In this document: positions 35,641 to 43,243 of the stretch, piece by piece | Numbering within the stretch: the first letter of the stretch is position 1 | Layout of the letters: each line of letters opens with the position of its first letter | Assembly (NCBI GenBank): GCA_016783985.1 | Contig: JADHVM010000001.1 | Coordinates: 1-43,243, forward strand | Length of the DNA stretch: 43,243 bases | Direction of reading: 5' to 3' | DNA from: Actinomycetota bacterium | GTDB taxonomy: Bacteria; Actinomycetota; Humimicrobiia; Humimicrobiales; Humimicrobiaceae | The notes under the pieces: model-generated | Told to the model about the DNA's origin: nothing | The model's database searches: none | The model's input: only the letters and a program-made list of their open reading frames with translations | Program-made: the position numbers and the translations under genes

Positions 35641-36735
35641 TTGGATAAAGTAAGAATTTGCAACAACAACTGTATCTTTTGCTTTATAAAACAGCTGCCA
35701 AAAAATCTTAGACCTACTTTATATATAAAAGATGATGATTATCTTCAATCCTTTATAAATGGAAATTTTATAACATTAACTAATATTAAAGAAAAGGATT
35801 TAAATAAAATAATAAAATACGATCTTTATCCATTACATATTTCACTTCATAGCTTTGATATAAAAGTTAGAAATAAAATATTCCAAAATAAAAATAGTAT
35901 TTCTGGGATTAAAAATTTAAAGTTTCTTGACAATAATGGAATTAAAACAAATATTCAAATTGTTTTAATTCCTGGAATAAATGATAGGAAAGATTTAGAG
36001 AATACTCTTACAAAATTAACTAGGCATTTTAATAATATCATATCTATTGGTATAGTACCGGTAGGGATCACTAAATATAATAAGTGTAGTGAATTAAAAA
36101 CCTATAATAAGATAGGTGCATCTGAAATAATTAATTTTACTAACAATTTTAATAAAAAATATAATTCTGATAATATTTTTCTATCTGATGAGTTTTATAT
36201 TATTGCTGAAAAGAAATTCCCAGATTACAATTATTACAAAGATTTTTTTCAAATTAATAATGGTGTAGGCAAGTATATAAATTTTTTAAACCAGATTTTT
36301 AAATTTTTTCAAGTTAAGAAGGAAAAAATTTCGATAAATTTAACAGATAACAATAATAATCCGTATAAAAAAGGTATTCTTATAGTCACTTCAGAATATG
36401 GAAAATATATAATAACAGAAACACTAAAAATAATAGGGAAGAAAGAGAAAGATTTTAGTTTACTGGTTAACTCTTATTTAAAAGTAATCAGTATAAAAAA
36501 TGATTTTTTTGGTGGAAATATTAAAGTTACAGGACTTTTAAGTGGAATTGATATAATATCTAATCTAAAGAAAATAAAAATAACAAAATATAGTAAAATA
36601 ATTATACCTGATTGTATTTTTAATAATGATAATTTAACAATTGATAATTACAGAAAGCATGAAATAGAAAGAATTAGTAATCGAATAAAAATAATACCTG
36701 AAGATGGATTAAGTTTTATTAAAGAAATATATTAA
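35641..36735 (+). CDS. DUF512-type Fe-S (radical-SAM-like) protein lacking the PDZ domain
   Basis: The 364-residue protein starts almost directly with the cysteine motif of the DUF512 family (C7, C11, C14 in CNNNCIFCFIKQLP) and continues with LYIKDDDY, GNFITLTN, PLHISLHS, IVLIPGINDRKDL, GIVPVGITKY and a C-terminal DUF512 region ending with EDGL. Family members usually carry an N-terminal PDZ-like domain of about 70-80 residues. Here only 44 bases lie between ispH and this gene, so that domain is absent. The start is TTG at 35641 with no Shine-Dalgarno. The function of the family is unknown; it is often found beside der, as here. Confidence 0.82.
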   Translation: MDKVRICNNNCIFCFIKQLPKNLRPTLYIKDDDYLQSFINGNFITLTNIKEKDLNKIIKYDLYPLHISLHSFDIKVRNKIFQNKNSISGIKNLKFLDNNGIKTNIQIVLIPGINDRKDLENTLTKLTRHFNNIISIGIVPVGITKYNKCSELKTYNKIGASEIINFTNNFNKKYNSDNIFLSDEFYIIAEKKFPDYNYYKDFFQINNGVGKYINFLNQIFKFFQVKKEKISINLTDNNNNPYKKGILIVTSEYGKYIITETLKIIGKKEKDFSLLVNSYLKVISIKNDFFGGNIKVTGLLSGIDIISNLKKIKITKYSKIIIPDCIFNNDNLTIDNYRKHEIERISNRIKIIPEDGLSFIKEIY

Positions 36736-36793
36736 ATAATAAACAAAAAATATATTTGTTAAACATTTTAATTAATTAGAAATTAAATTAATT

Positions 36794-38119
36794 ATGAAAG
36801 AGGATATACCAAAAATTGCCATAATTGGGAAGCCAAATGTTGGGAAATCAACCCTAATAAATAGAATATGCCAAAAAAGAGAAGCTATCGTCCACAAAGA
36901 GCCAATGATAACAAGAGATAGAAAATATTACACTACTGATTGGAATGGTATTAATTTTTATATCCTTGATACAGGAGGCATAGATTTTAAATCAAAAGAA
37001 AGGCTTTCCATGCAAATACTTCTCCAAGCAAAAGAAGCAATTCATGAATCTAATTTAGTTATTTTTTTAGTTGACTTAACAGAACCATTATCTCCGTTAG
37101 ATAAGGAAGTGGCAGATTTAATTAGGAAATCAAATAAAGATCTATTATTTGTTGGAAATAAATGGGATAACAGAAAAGATAAATATTACACTAATGATTA
37201 CTTAGAACTTGGATTTGGTTACCCAATAAAAGTATCAGCCATGCATGGTATAAGCATTGGGGATCTATTGGATGAGGTAATTGAAAAAATAAAAAAATAT
37301 ATAGTCAGTATAGATGTTAATAAAAAAAGAATTATAGATGAAGATATTTCAAGTATTTCTATTCTTGGGAAACCTAATGTTGGAAAATCAACATTATTTA
37401 ACACTATCATAAAAGAAGATAGAACAATTGTTGATAATTTCGCAGGTACAACCAGAGATAGCATAGACAGCATAATAACTATTAATAATAAAAAATACAG
37501 ATTTATAGATACTGCAGGGCTTAAAAAAAATAAATTAAAAGAAGAAGATCTTGAATTTTACAGTAAACTTAGAACAATAAAAACCATTGAAAAATCAGAA
37601 GTAAGTTTAATTCTAATTGACTGTTTGGAAGGGATTTCTAAACAGGATATAAAAATAGTGGAAATATGTTTGGAAAAAGGGGTAAGTGTATGTGTTGTAT
37701 TTAATAAAATTGATATTGTTGATAAGGAAGTTTTAAAAAAAATGGTAGATGACTTTGATAAAAAATTAGATTTTGCAAGATTTATTCCATTTCTTAAGAT
37801 TAGCGCTTTAAATAAAAAAGGTATTACAAATATATTCAAAATGATTGATTCTTTAATTAAAGAGAGAAATAAAAAGGTTACTGAAGGTAAACTTATAAAA
37901 TTGTTTAAAGAACTAGAGCAACAGGGTGCAGTTTACTGGAAAAGTAAAAAATTTAGGGTAAAATTCATAAAGCAATTAAAAAATAACCCTCCATATTTTT
38001 TGGTTTTTTCAAATATGGATATAAGGAAAAAAACTAATATAATCAGATTTATTGAAAATAATATAAGGAAAAATTTTGGCTTTATAGGAACTCCCATTTT
38101 TTTTAAATTTAAATATTAG
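36794..38119 (+). CDS. der: GTPase Der (EngA)
   Basis: The 441-residue protein has two consecutive G domains, each with a GKPNVGKS P-loop (residues 12-19 and about 193-200), DTGG and DTAGL switch motifs, and NKWD and NKID guanine-binding motifs. A C-terminal KH-like domain follows. Tandem G domains are unique to Der, which is needed for 50S subunit maturation. No Shine-Dalgarno is evident. In many Bacillota plsY lies between der and gpsA; here gpsA follows directly after 50 bases. Confidence 0.96.
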   Translation: MKEDIPKIAIIGKPNVGKSTLINRICQKREAIVHKEPMITRDRKYYTTDWNGINFYILDTGGIDFKSKERLSMQILLQAKEAIHESNLVIFLVDLTEPLSPLDKEVADLIRKSNKDLLFVGNKWDNRKDKYYTNDYLELGFGYPIKVSAMHGISIGDLLDEVIEKIKKYIVSIDVNKKRIIDEDISSISILGKPNVGKSTLFNTIIKEDRTIVDNFAGTTRDSIDSIITINNKKYRFIDTAGLKKNKLKEEDLEFYSKLRTIKTIEKSEVSLILIDCLEGISKQDIKIVEICLEKGVSVCVVFNKIDIVDKEVLKKMVDDFDKKLDFARFIPFLKISALNKKGITNIFKMIDSLIKERNKKVTEGKLIKLFKELEQQGAVYWKSKKFRVKFIKQLKNNPPYFLVFSNMDIRKKTNIIRFIENNIRKNFGFIGTPIFFKFKY

Positions 38120-38169
38120 TTTAAATATGTTTATAATATTTTTATATCTATAATTTTATTAATTTAATC

Positions 38170-39192
38170 ATGGAAAATAATTTAAAAATTTCAATCATAG
38201 GAGGGGGCAGCTGGGGAACAACTCTTTCAGCAATGCTTGCTGAAAAAGGCTATATTATTAAATTATGGGTAAGAAGTGACTCTACTTATAATGAAATTAA
38301 AAAAGATAGGAAGAATAAAAAATATACCAGCAATCTTAAACTTCCAGTGAATATTAAACCTTTTTTAAATAAAAAAGAGGCATTAAACAACACAGATTTA
38401 ATTATTTTTGCAGTTCCTTCACACACTCTAAGAAGTATAATAAAGTTATTTTATAACGAATTACTTTGTAATTGTAATAAAATCAAAGCTATTATAAATG
38501 TGGCTAAAGGATTTGAAACTGGAACTAACCTTAGATTATCTCAGGTAATGCAGCAATGTGTTCCAGAAGATTTAAAATCAAAAATTGTAATTTTATCCGG
38601 TCCAAATATTGCTTTGGAGGTCGCAAATAAATTACCAAGCGTAACAGTTATATCTTCATTAAATGTAAAACTCCTGAATTATCTCCAACAAATAATTTCA
38701 ACTGATTATTTTAGAGTGTATACAAATAGAGATATAATCGGTGTCGAAGTTAGTGGTGCAGTGAAGAATATAATAGCAATAGCATCAGGTATTTCAGATA
38801 GTCTTGGTTATGGCGCAAATACAAAAGCATCTCTTATAACCCGAGGTCTCTATGAATTAAGCAAATTTGGAACAAAGCTTGGTGCAAATCCGCAGACATT
38901 TGCAGGAGCAGCAGGTATGGGAGATCTTATTGCTACATGCATAAGCAAAAACAGTAGAAATAGGGAAGTTGGGGAGAGACTGGGTAAAGGTGAGAAAATT
39001 AATGAAATTTTAAGTAGTATGTTTATGATTGCTGAAGGTGTAAAAACCACAAAGGCAGTTTACGAAATAGCAAAAATTAAAAATATTGATGTTCCAATAA
39101 CTAATTGTGTTTATGAAATAATTTATAATAATTTAGATCCTGTTAAATCTGTTAACATCCTAATGTCAAGAAAGTTTAAATCCGAGGTTTAA
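38170..39192 (+). CDS. gpsA: NAD(P)H-dependent glycerol-3-phosphate dehydrogenase
   Basis: The 340-residue enzyme reduces dihydroxyacetone phosphate to glycerol-3-phosphate for phospholipid synthesis. It has IIGGGSWGTTLSAMLAEKG at the N-terminus, NVAKGFE, LSGPNIALEV, the catalytic GAVKNIIAIASGI lysine segment, GAAGMGDLIATC and SRNREVGERLG. Length is normal. No Shine-Dalgarno is obvious. The tRNA-Pro promoter starts 16 bases after its stop codon. Confidence 0.95.
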   Translation: MENNLKISIIGGGSWGTTLSAMLAEKGYIIKLWVRSDSTYNEIKKDRKNKKYTSNLKLPVNIKPFLNKKEALNNTDLIIFAVPSHTLRSIIKLFYNELLCNCNKIKAIINVAKGFETGTNLRLSQVMQQCVPEDLKSKIVILSGPNIALEVANKLPSVTVISSLNVKLLNYLQQIISTDYFRVYTNRDIIGVEVSGAVKNIIAIASGISDSLGYGANTKASLITRGLYELSKFGTKLGANPQTFAGAAGMGDLIATCISKNSRNREVGERLGKGEKINEILSSMFMIAEGVKTTKAVYEIAKIKNIDVPITNCVYEIIYNNLDPVKSVNILMSRKFKSEV

Positions 39193-39207
39193 TGTACAAA
39201 CCATTAC

Positions 39208-39236
39208 TTTACTAATATTTTCTAATATCTTAAAAT
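39208..39236 (+). promoter_or_regulatory. Promoter of tRNA-Pro
   Basis: TTTACT (39208-39213) and TAAAAT (39231-39236) are separated by 17 bp. The -10 box ends 28 bases before the mature tRNA, giving a short 5' extension for RNase P to remove. Confidence 0.6.
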
Positions 39237-39264
39237 AGATAATAATTTTACTTTTAAAAAACAA

Positions 39265-39342
39265 CGGGACGTGGCGCAGTTTGGCTAGCGCACCAGTATG
39301 GGGTACTGGGGGTCGGAGGTTCAAATCCTCTCGTCCCGACCA
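39265..39342 (+). tRNA. tRNA-Pro (anticodon GGG)
   Basis: A complete 78-base cloverleaf is present. The acceptor CGGGACG (39265-39271) pairs perfectly with CGTCCCG (39332-39338). The D stem is GCGC/GCGC and the anticodon stem is CCAGT/ACTGG around the 7-base loop ATGGGGT, which gives anticodon GGG with U33 and G37. The T arm is GGAGG/CCTCT (one G-T pair) with loop TTCAAAT, and the CCA end is encoded. It reads CCC and CCU. The 35-base gap to the next gene holds only a weak A/T inverted repeat. Confidence 0.96.
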
Positions 39343-39377
39343 AAAATTGACCAATTTTATAAAAAATTAATCAATAA

Positions 39378-40838
39378 ATGAAAGAAAAATTAAAATTTGG
39401 AACTGATGGATGGAGAGCTATTTTAGCTGATGAATTTACTTTCGAAAATTTTAGTTTAATTATACTGGCAATAAGCAAATTTTTAATAAGCAATAATTTA
39501 AATGAAAAGGGAATATTTATTGGTTATGATAATAGATTCCTTTCTGAAGAATTTGCAAAACAAGCTAGTAAAATTTTTGCTAAAAATGGTATTAAAGTAT
39601 TTATATCAAAAGAATCCATACCCACACCTACTACTGCTTTCATGGTAAGAGAATTAAAACTGGATGGTGCAATAATGATTACTGCAAGTCATAATCCACC
39701 TATCTATAATGGAGTTAAATTTATACCTGATTATGGTGGGCCTGCTGATAATAACACAACTCGTAAAATAGAAATTATTCTAAATGATTTAATTAAAAAT
39801 AAAGACAGTTTAGATTTGAAAATAATAGAAAGTGATAATTATGATGAGAATATTAATTATATTTTTAAATTTGATAGCTACAAGAACAAATTAATTGAAA
39901 ATATTGATAGTGAATTAATAAAAAAGAATAAGCCTAAAATAGCAGTTGATACAATGTTTGGTTCAGGTAGTAAAATTCTTCCCGAAATTTTAATAGATAA
40001 TCTTAACATTGAACCTATTGTATTTCATAATTATAGGGATACTTTATTTGGTGGAAAATTACCTGATCCTTCTGAAAAAAATTTGATATTACTGAAAAAC
40101 AATGTTATGAAAAATAATTTAGATCTGGGAATAGCACTGGATGGAGATGCAGATAGATTTGGAGTAATTGACGGTAAAGGTATTTTTATTAGTCCTAATA
40201 ATATTATTTCTTTAATATTATATTACCTTATAAAAACTAGAAAATATAGTTCATCAGACAGGGTAGTAAGATCGATAGCTACCACTCACTTGATAGATGC
40301 AATATGTGAAAAAAATAATATTAATGTATTGGAAACCCCTGTTGGTTTTAAATATATTGGTAAAGAGATGATTAATAATGATGTTATAGTTGGCGGCGAA
40401 GAAAGTGGGGGGTTAAGCATTAAAGGACATATTCCCGAGAAAGATGGACTACTGGCAGGCCTGCTCCTGGTAGAAATTCAATCCTTTCTTAATAAAAATT
40501 TTAACAGTTTTTATTTGTCAGATTATTTAAATAAGATTCGTAATGAGTTTGGTAATTTTAAAAATAAAAGGCTCGATATAAAGATTCCAATAGATAAAAA
40601 AAATGATATTATTAATTCTTTTCTCGATCAGAAAGATAAAATAATCAATAGTAAAAAAGTAGTTAATGTTATAGATAAAGAAGGAGTGGAATTAATTTTT
40701 GAAGATAAAAGCTGGATTCTTGTAAGACCTTCAGGTACTGAGCCATTGATCAGATGTTATATTGAGTCTACTGATGGCAAATTTTTTAATTTTATACAAA
40801 AATTTGTTAAAAATACTGTTGATAGATTTACAAGTTAA
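39378..40838 (+). CDS. Phosphoglucomutase/phosphomannomutase family enzyme
   Basis: The 486-residue alpha-D-phosphohexomutase begins KFGTDGWRAILADEF. It has the phosphoserine loop TASHNPPIYNGVKF (S104), the metal loop DGDADRFG at about residue 250, the sugar loop GGEESGG and the phosphate-binding loop RPSGTEPLIRCYIES. It interconverts hexose 1- and 6-phosphates; glucose versus mannose preference cannot be read from sequence, although GEESGG is compatible with both. There is no Shine-Dalgarno. It follows tRNA-Pro and ends before a gap of about 190 bases that contains five TATAAT hexamers but no clear -35 box. Confidence 0.9.
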   Translation: MKEKLKFGTDGWRAILADEFTFENFSLIILAISKFLISNNLNEKGIFIGYDNRFLSEEFAKQASKIFAKNGIKVFISKESIPTPTTAFMVRELKLDGAIMITASHNPPIYNGVKFIPDYGGPADNNTTRKIEIILNDLIKNKDSLDLKIIESDNYDENINYIFKFDSYKNKLIENIDSELIKKNKPKIAVDTMFGSGSKILPEILIDNLNIEPIVFHNYRDTLFGGKLPDPSEKNLILLKNNVMKNNLDLGIALDGDADRFGVIDGKGIFISPNNIISLILYYLIKTRKYSSSDRVVRSIATTHLIDAICEKNNINVLETPVGFKYIGKEMINNDVIVGGEESGGLSIKGHIPEKDGLLAGLLLVEIQSFLNKNFNSFYLSDYLNKIRNEFGNFKNKRLDIKIPIDKKNDIINSFLDQKDKIINSKKVVNVIDKEGVELIFEDKSWILVRPSGTEPLIRCYIESTDGKFFNFIQKFVKNTVDRFTS

Positions 40839-41030
40839 TAAATAAAAAATAAATAGAAAAAATATAAAATATATAAACAAATAGTAGCAATATAATATAG
40901 TATAATATATGTAATAGTATATAATAGGGTATAATAAATACAGGAGAAAAGAATTAGAAAAATAATAATTTCTGTATATAATTTCTATTAAAAAATTTCA
41001 ATAATTCAATAAAGTAAAATTAAATAGAAA

Positions 41031-41435
41031 ATGGATAATGAAAAAAACAAAAACAATAAAACAGATTCTATAAAAGATCAGACGGTAGAATATATTGAAG
41101 AGATATCGGAAGATATTATTCAGGACTTAAAAAAAATAGAAAAAAATAAAGCTGGTTTAGTAGTAATAAAAGGGCCAAGTATGGGTGAGAAATTTTTTTT
41201 AACTAAGCCAATATTTAATATTGGAAGAAGTATAGAATCAGATATATTGTTAGATGATATAACTGTTTCAAGAAAACATGCAGTAATTAAAAAAAGTAAT
41301 GGTAATTATACTATATCTGATTTAGGTAGTTTAAATGGTACATATATAAACAGCAAATGTGTAGATAATTTAGAATTAAGTAACGGAGATAGAATACAGA
41401 TTGGTAAATATATTTTTTTATTCTTTTCTTTTTAA
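41031..41435 (+). CDS. FHA-domain protein, GarA-like
   Basis: The 134-residue product has an acidic, disordered-looking N-terminus (about residues 1-40) followed by one forkhead-associated domain with the phosphothreonine-binding residues in FNIGRSIESDI, VSRKHAVI and DLGSLNGTYINS. FHA domains bind phosphothreonine. The size, single C-terminal FHA domain and N-terminal threonine near acidic residues (DQTVEYIEE) recall mycobacterial GarA, a target of Ser/Thr kinases. The next gene is an FtsR/Rv1828-like MerR regulator, the same neighbour garA has in Mycobacterium. No kinase gene is in the window. GarA equivalence is inference; the FHA domain is certain. Confidence 0.85.
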   Translation: MDNEKNKNNKTDSIKDQTVEYIEEISEDIIQDLKKIEKNKAGLVVIKGPSMGEKFFLTKPIFNIGRSIESDILLDDITVSRKHAVIKKSNGNYTISDLGSLNGTYINSKCVDNLELSNGDRIQIGKYIFLFFSF

Positions 41436-41447
41436 AAAGGATTTGCA

Positions 41448-42164
41448 ATGAAACCAACTAAAAAATCTTTTATTACGATTGGTGAATTAGTTGAGAAATT
41501 AAAAGAATTTTATCCTGATTTAACCCGAAGCAAATTAAGATTTCTAGAATCAAAGGGTATTATAACACCTAAAAGAGCAGGAAACAGATATAGAATCTAT
41601 CACAAGGATGATGTAAAAAAGTTAAATTATATACTAAAAATGCAGAAAGAATACTTCATGCCGTTGGATGTTATAAAAGAAAAGATAGATTCTGTAAATT
41701 TTAAAAGAAGAGCAGGGGATAAGAGTGTTTTAAGGGTACTAAAATTAAAGACTGTTGATAAGGACAGAAGTCTTAAGTCATCTAAACTAACAATTAATGA
41801 AATTAAGGATAAATATAAATTGTCACAGGAGTATATCAATGACTTGCTTGGTAATAATATTATAAGTTGGAAAGAAGAAGATGGAAAATTTATAATTGAT
41901 GGCAAAGATATTGAAATATTAAATATTATTTGCGAGCTTTCAAAATATGGAATACAAATAAAGCACTTAAAATTGTTTGAAAATTTTGCAAATAGACATT
42001 CTTCTTTTATTAAGCAGATAGTAATTCCATTGTTTAAATCTTCAAGTAAAATTTCTCATAAAAAAGCATCTAAAACATTATATAAGTTGGAGAATTTTTT
42101 TTGCGAACTGCACTCGCTTTTAGTAAAAAAAGAAAATAAGAAGTTCCTGGAAATGTATAAATGA
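41448..42164 (+). CDS. MerR-type regulator resembling FtsR/Rv1828
   Basis: The 238-residue protein has an N-terminal MerR winged helix (FITIGELVEKLK, then a RSKLRFLESKGIITPKR segment and NRYRIYHKDDVKKLNYI). The continuation LKMQKEYFMPLDVIKEKID closely echoes actinobacterial FtsR (Rv1828) proteins. A second helical, HTH-like part lies at about residues 110-230. It lacks the C-terminal cysteines of metal-sensing MerR proteins. An aaaaagga Shine-Dalgarno precedes the ATG. It sits 12 bases after the FHA gene and its stop overlaps the carboxypeptidase start (ATGA at 42161-42164), so all three are coupled and a cell-division or cell-wall role is plausible. Confidence 0.83.
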   Translation: MKPTKKSFITIGELVEKLKEFYPDLTRSKLRFLESKGIITPKRAGNRYRIYHKDDVKKLNYILKMQKEYFMPLDVIKEKIDSVNFKRRAGDKSVLRVLKLKTVDKDRSLKSSKLTINEIKDKYKLSQEYINDLLGNNIISWKEEDGKFIIDGKDIEILNIICELSKYGIQIKHLKLFENFANRHSSFIKQIVIPLFKSSSKISHKKASKTLYKLENFFCELHSLLVKKENKKFLEMYK

Positions 42165-43243
42165 CAGGTAGAAAATCCGCTATAAGTAAAAAAATACCAA
42201 AACATATTTTAAATTATTGTCTGGTATTTATTATTATACTTAATATAATTTTTTTTATTGATCCACATAAATCTTTTAGTTCAGATTCTGGTATTGAAGA
42301 AAACAGTGAATTATTATGTGATATATATGAATTTGAAATAAACAATGAAGATTCTACAGATGATTATATTAATGTTTCTGCAGAATCAGCAATTGTAATG
42401 GAATATGATACGGAAGAAATTTTTTGGGAAAAAAATTCTTCAAAAAGTATGTATCCTGCAAGTATAACTAAAATATTAACAGCAATAGTAGCTATTGAAA
42501 ATATCGATAATTTTAATGAAATTACAACAATTTCTAAAAATGCATCCGGAAGAAATAATTCCTTTTTCCGTTTTAATACAGGTGATGAAATAAGTCTTAT
42601 AGATTTACTAAAAGCTTCTCTTATTAGCTCACATAATAACGCAACAATTGCTCTGGCAGAATATGTTTCAGGTAATGTTGATGATTTTGTTAAATTAATG
42701 AATTTAAAAGCAAGGGAAATTGGAGCAAAAGATACTTTTCTCCAAAACACCAATGGTCTTGATGCGGAATTTCCAGACCATAAGACAACTTCTAAAGATA
42801 TAGCAATAATCACAAAATATTGTTTAGAAAATATTCTATTTAAAAATATTGTAAATATAAGTGAAGATGTCATAAAAATAAATGATGAAGAAATAGAAAT
42901 TTTCAATACAAATATACTTCTTAAATATGATTATATAAAAGGAGTAAAAACAGGTTATACTAAAAATGCAGGATTCTGTTTGGTAATTTATTCTGAAAAA
43001 GATGACCTAAATATAATTACAGTAATTTTAAATAGTTTAAAAGATAATCGTGAAAAAGATGTTCTCAATATCAATAACTGGATTTATAATAACTTTAAAT
43101 ATACAGAAATTGTAAATTCTGATAATATATTTAAAACTATAAAAGTTGGTGATATTAGTAAAATAGAAATTGACTTATATCCTGATTCTGATTTTACGAA
43201 ACTTATAAATACAGCTTCAGATGAAATATATTTGGAAGACACT
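42161..43243 (+). CDS. D-alanyl-D-alanine carboxypeptidase (DacA/PBP5 family), 3' end cut off
   Basis: The frame runs from ATG at 42161 off the end of the window (361 codons visible). A membrane segment at about residues 16-33 acts as signal peptide or anchor. The serine-peptidase motifs are all present: SITK (S101, K104; preceded by YPA), SHN (157-159), and KTG within GVKTGYTKNAG. This is an S11 low-molecular-weight PBP that trims the terminal D-Ala of peptidoglycan stems. The last ~70 visible residues look like the start of the C-terminal beta-rich domain of PBP5. The four-base overlap with the MerR-type gene implies translational coupling. Confidence 0.9.
   Translation, partial: MTGRKSAISKKIPKHILNYCLVFIIILNIIFFIDPHKSFSSDSGIEENSELLCDIYEFEINNEDSTDDYINVSAESAIVMEYDTEEIFWEKNSSKSMYPASITKILTAIVAIENIDNFNEITTISKNASGRNNSFFRFNTGDEISLIDLLKASLISSHNNATIALAEYVSGNVDDFVKLMNLKAREIGAKDTFLQNTNGLDAEFPDHKTTSKDIAIITKYCLENILFKNIVNISEDVIKINDEEIEIFNTNILLKYDYIKGVKTGYTKNAGFCLVIYSEKDDLNIITVILNSLKDNREKDVLNINNWIYNNFKYTEIVNSDNIFKTIKVGDISKIEIDLYPDSDFTKLINTASDEIYLEDT

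Noticed and set aside
39343..39372. Inverted repeat AAAATT/AATTTT after tRNA-Pro as a terminator
   Set aside because: The stem is only A-T pairs with no strong T tract, so it is too weak to call.
40891..40982. Array of five TATAAT hexamers before the FHA gene (40891, 40901, 40920, 40930, 40977)
   Set aside because: No convincing -35 box lies at the right distance from any of them, and such hexamers are expected by chance in sequence this rich in A and T.
42364..42906. 180-codon open frame on the minus strand at the right end
   Set aside because: It is the complement of the D,D-carboxypeptidase gene, whose SITK, SHN and KTG motifs establish the + strand as coding.
1..43243. CRISPR arrays, insertion sequences, prophage or attachment sites
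   Set aside because: No regularly spaced repeats, transposase motifs or integrase-flanked repeats were seen; the single Xer recombinase has the length and context of a housekeeping protein.

Overview
The window is a gene-dense, very A+T-rich (well over two thirds A/T by eye) piece of bacterial chromosome. It is made almost entirely of housekeeping genes, nearly all on the + strand. There are no insertion sequences, phage genes or CRISPR arrays. The organism looks like an anaerobic bacterium from a Bacillota-like or candidate-phylum lineage; Atribacterota (JS1-type) is my best guess, held loosely. The clues are RNase Y with SpoVS, RecD2, a Gram-positive-type LexA operator, the DapL route to diaminopimelate, the MEP isoprenoid pathway, a YneA-like SOS protein, and a GarA/FtsR-like pair otherwise typical of Actinobacteria.

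Layout. 2-901: end of a GGDEF plus HD-GYP c-di-GMP protein. 967-5201: comM, dprA, a small unknown gene and a Xer recombinase. 5357-12761: the classic rpsB-tsf-pyrH-frr-uppS-rseP-ispG-proS run, but without the cdsA and dxr genes usually found inside it. 12847-15045: recD2. 15493-24419: rny, a GHKL-type ATPase of unknown role, spoVS, miaB, miaA, dapF, dapL and hflX. 24426-26226 (- strand): lexA and ilvC. 26431-30387: an SOS-controlled YneA-like membrane/LysM protein, gdhA, a threonine aldolase and a YhfC-type membrane protein. 30881-39192: tyrA-aroA-cmk-plsC-ispH-DUF512-der-gpsA. After that come tRNA-Pro, a phosphohexomutase, an FHA protein, a MerR/FtsR-like regulator and the start of a D,D-carboxypeptidase that runs off the end.

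Regulation is unusually readable. Near-consensus -35/-10 promoters with 17-18 bp spacers stand before comM, before the long rny leader, before lexA, the YneA-like gene, gdhA and tRNA-Pro, and on the minus strand at 30593-30621. LexA boxes of the CGAACnnnnGTTYG type overlap the lexA promoter and occur twice around the YneA-like promoter, giving a compact SOS circuit that flanks ilvC. The gdhA leader holds three hairpins with a competing terminator. The rny leader is about 400 nt and ends in a strong intrinsic terminator just before the rny ribosome binding site. The minus-strand promoter at 30593-30621 drives what looks like an unannotated structured small RNA of about 170 nt with its own terminator; two pairs of 10-bp direct repeats lie upstream of it.

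The best candidates for undescribed biology are (i) that small RNA with its phased repeats, (ii) the gdhA attenuator, (iii) the GHKL ATPase between rny and spoVS, and (iv) the SOS/YneA-like arrangement. All functional assignments come from reading motifs by eye; no database search was run.
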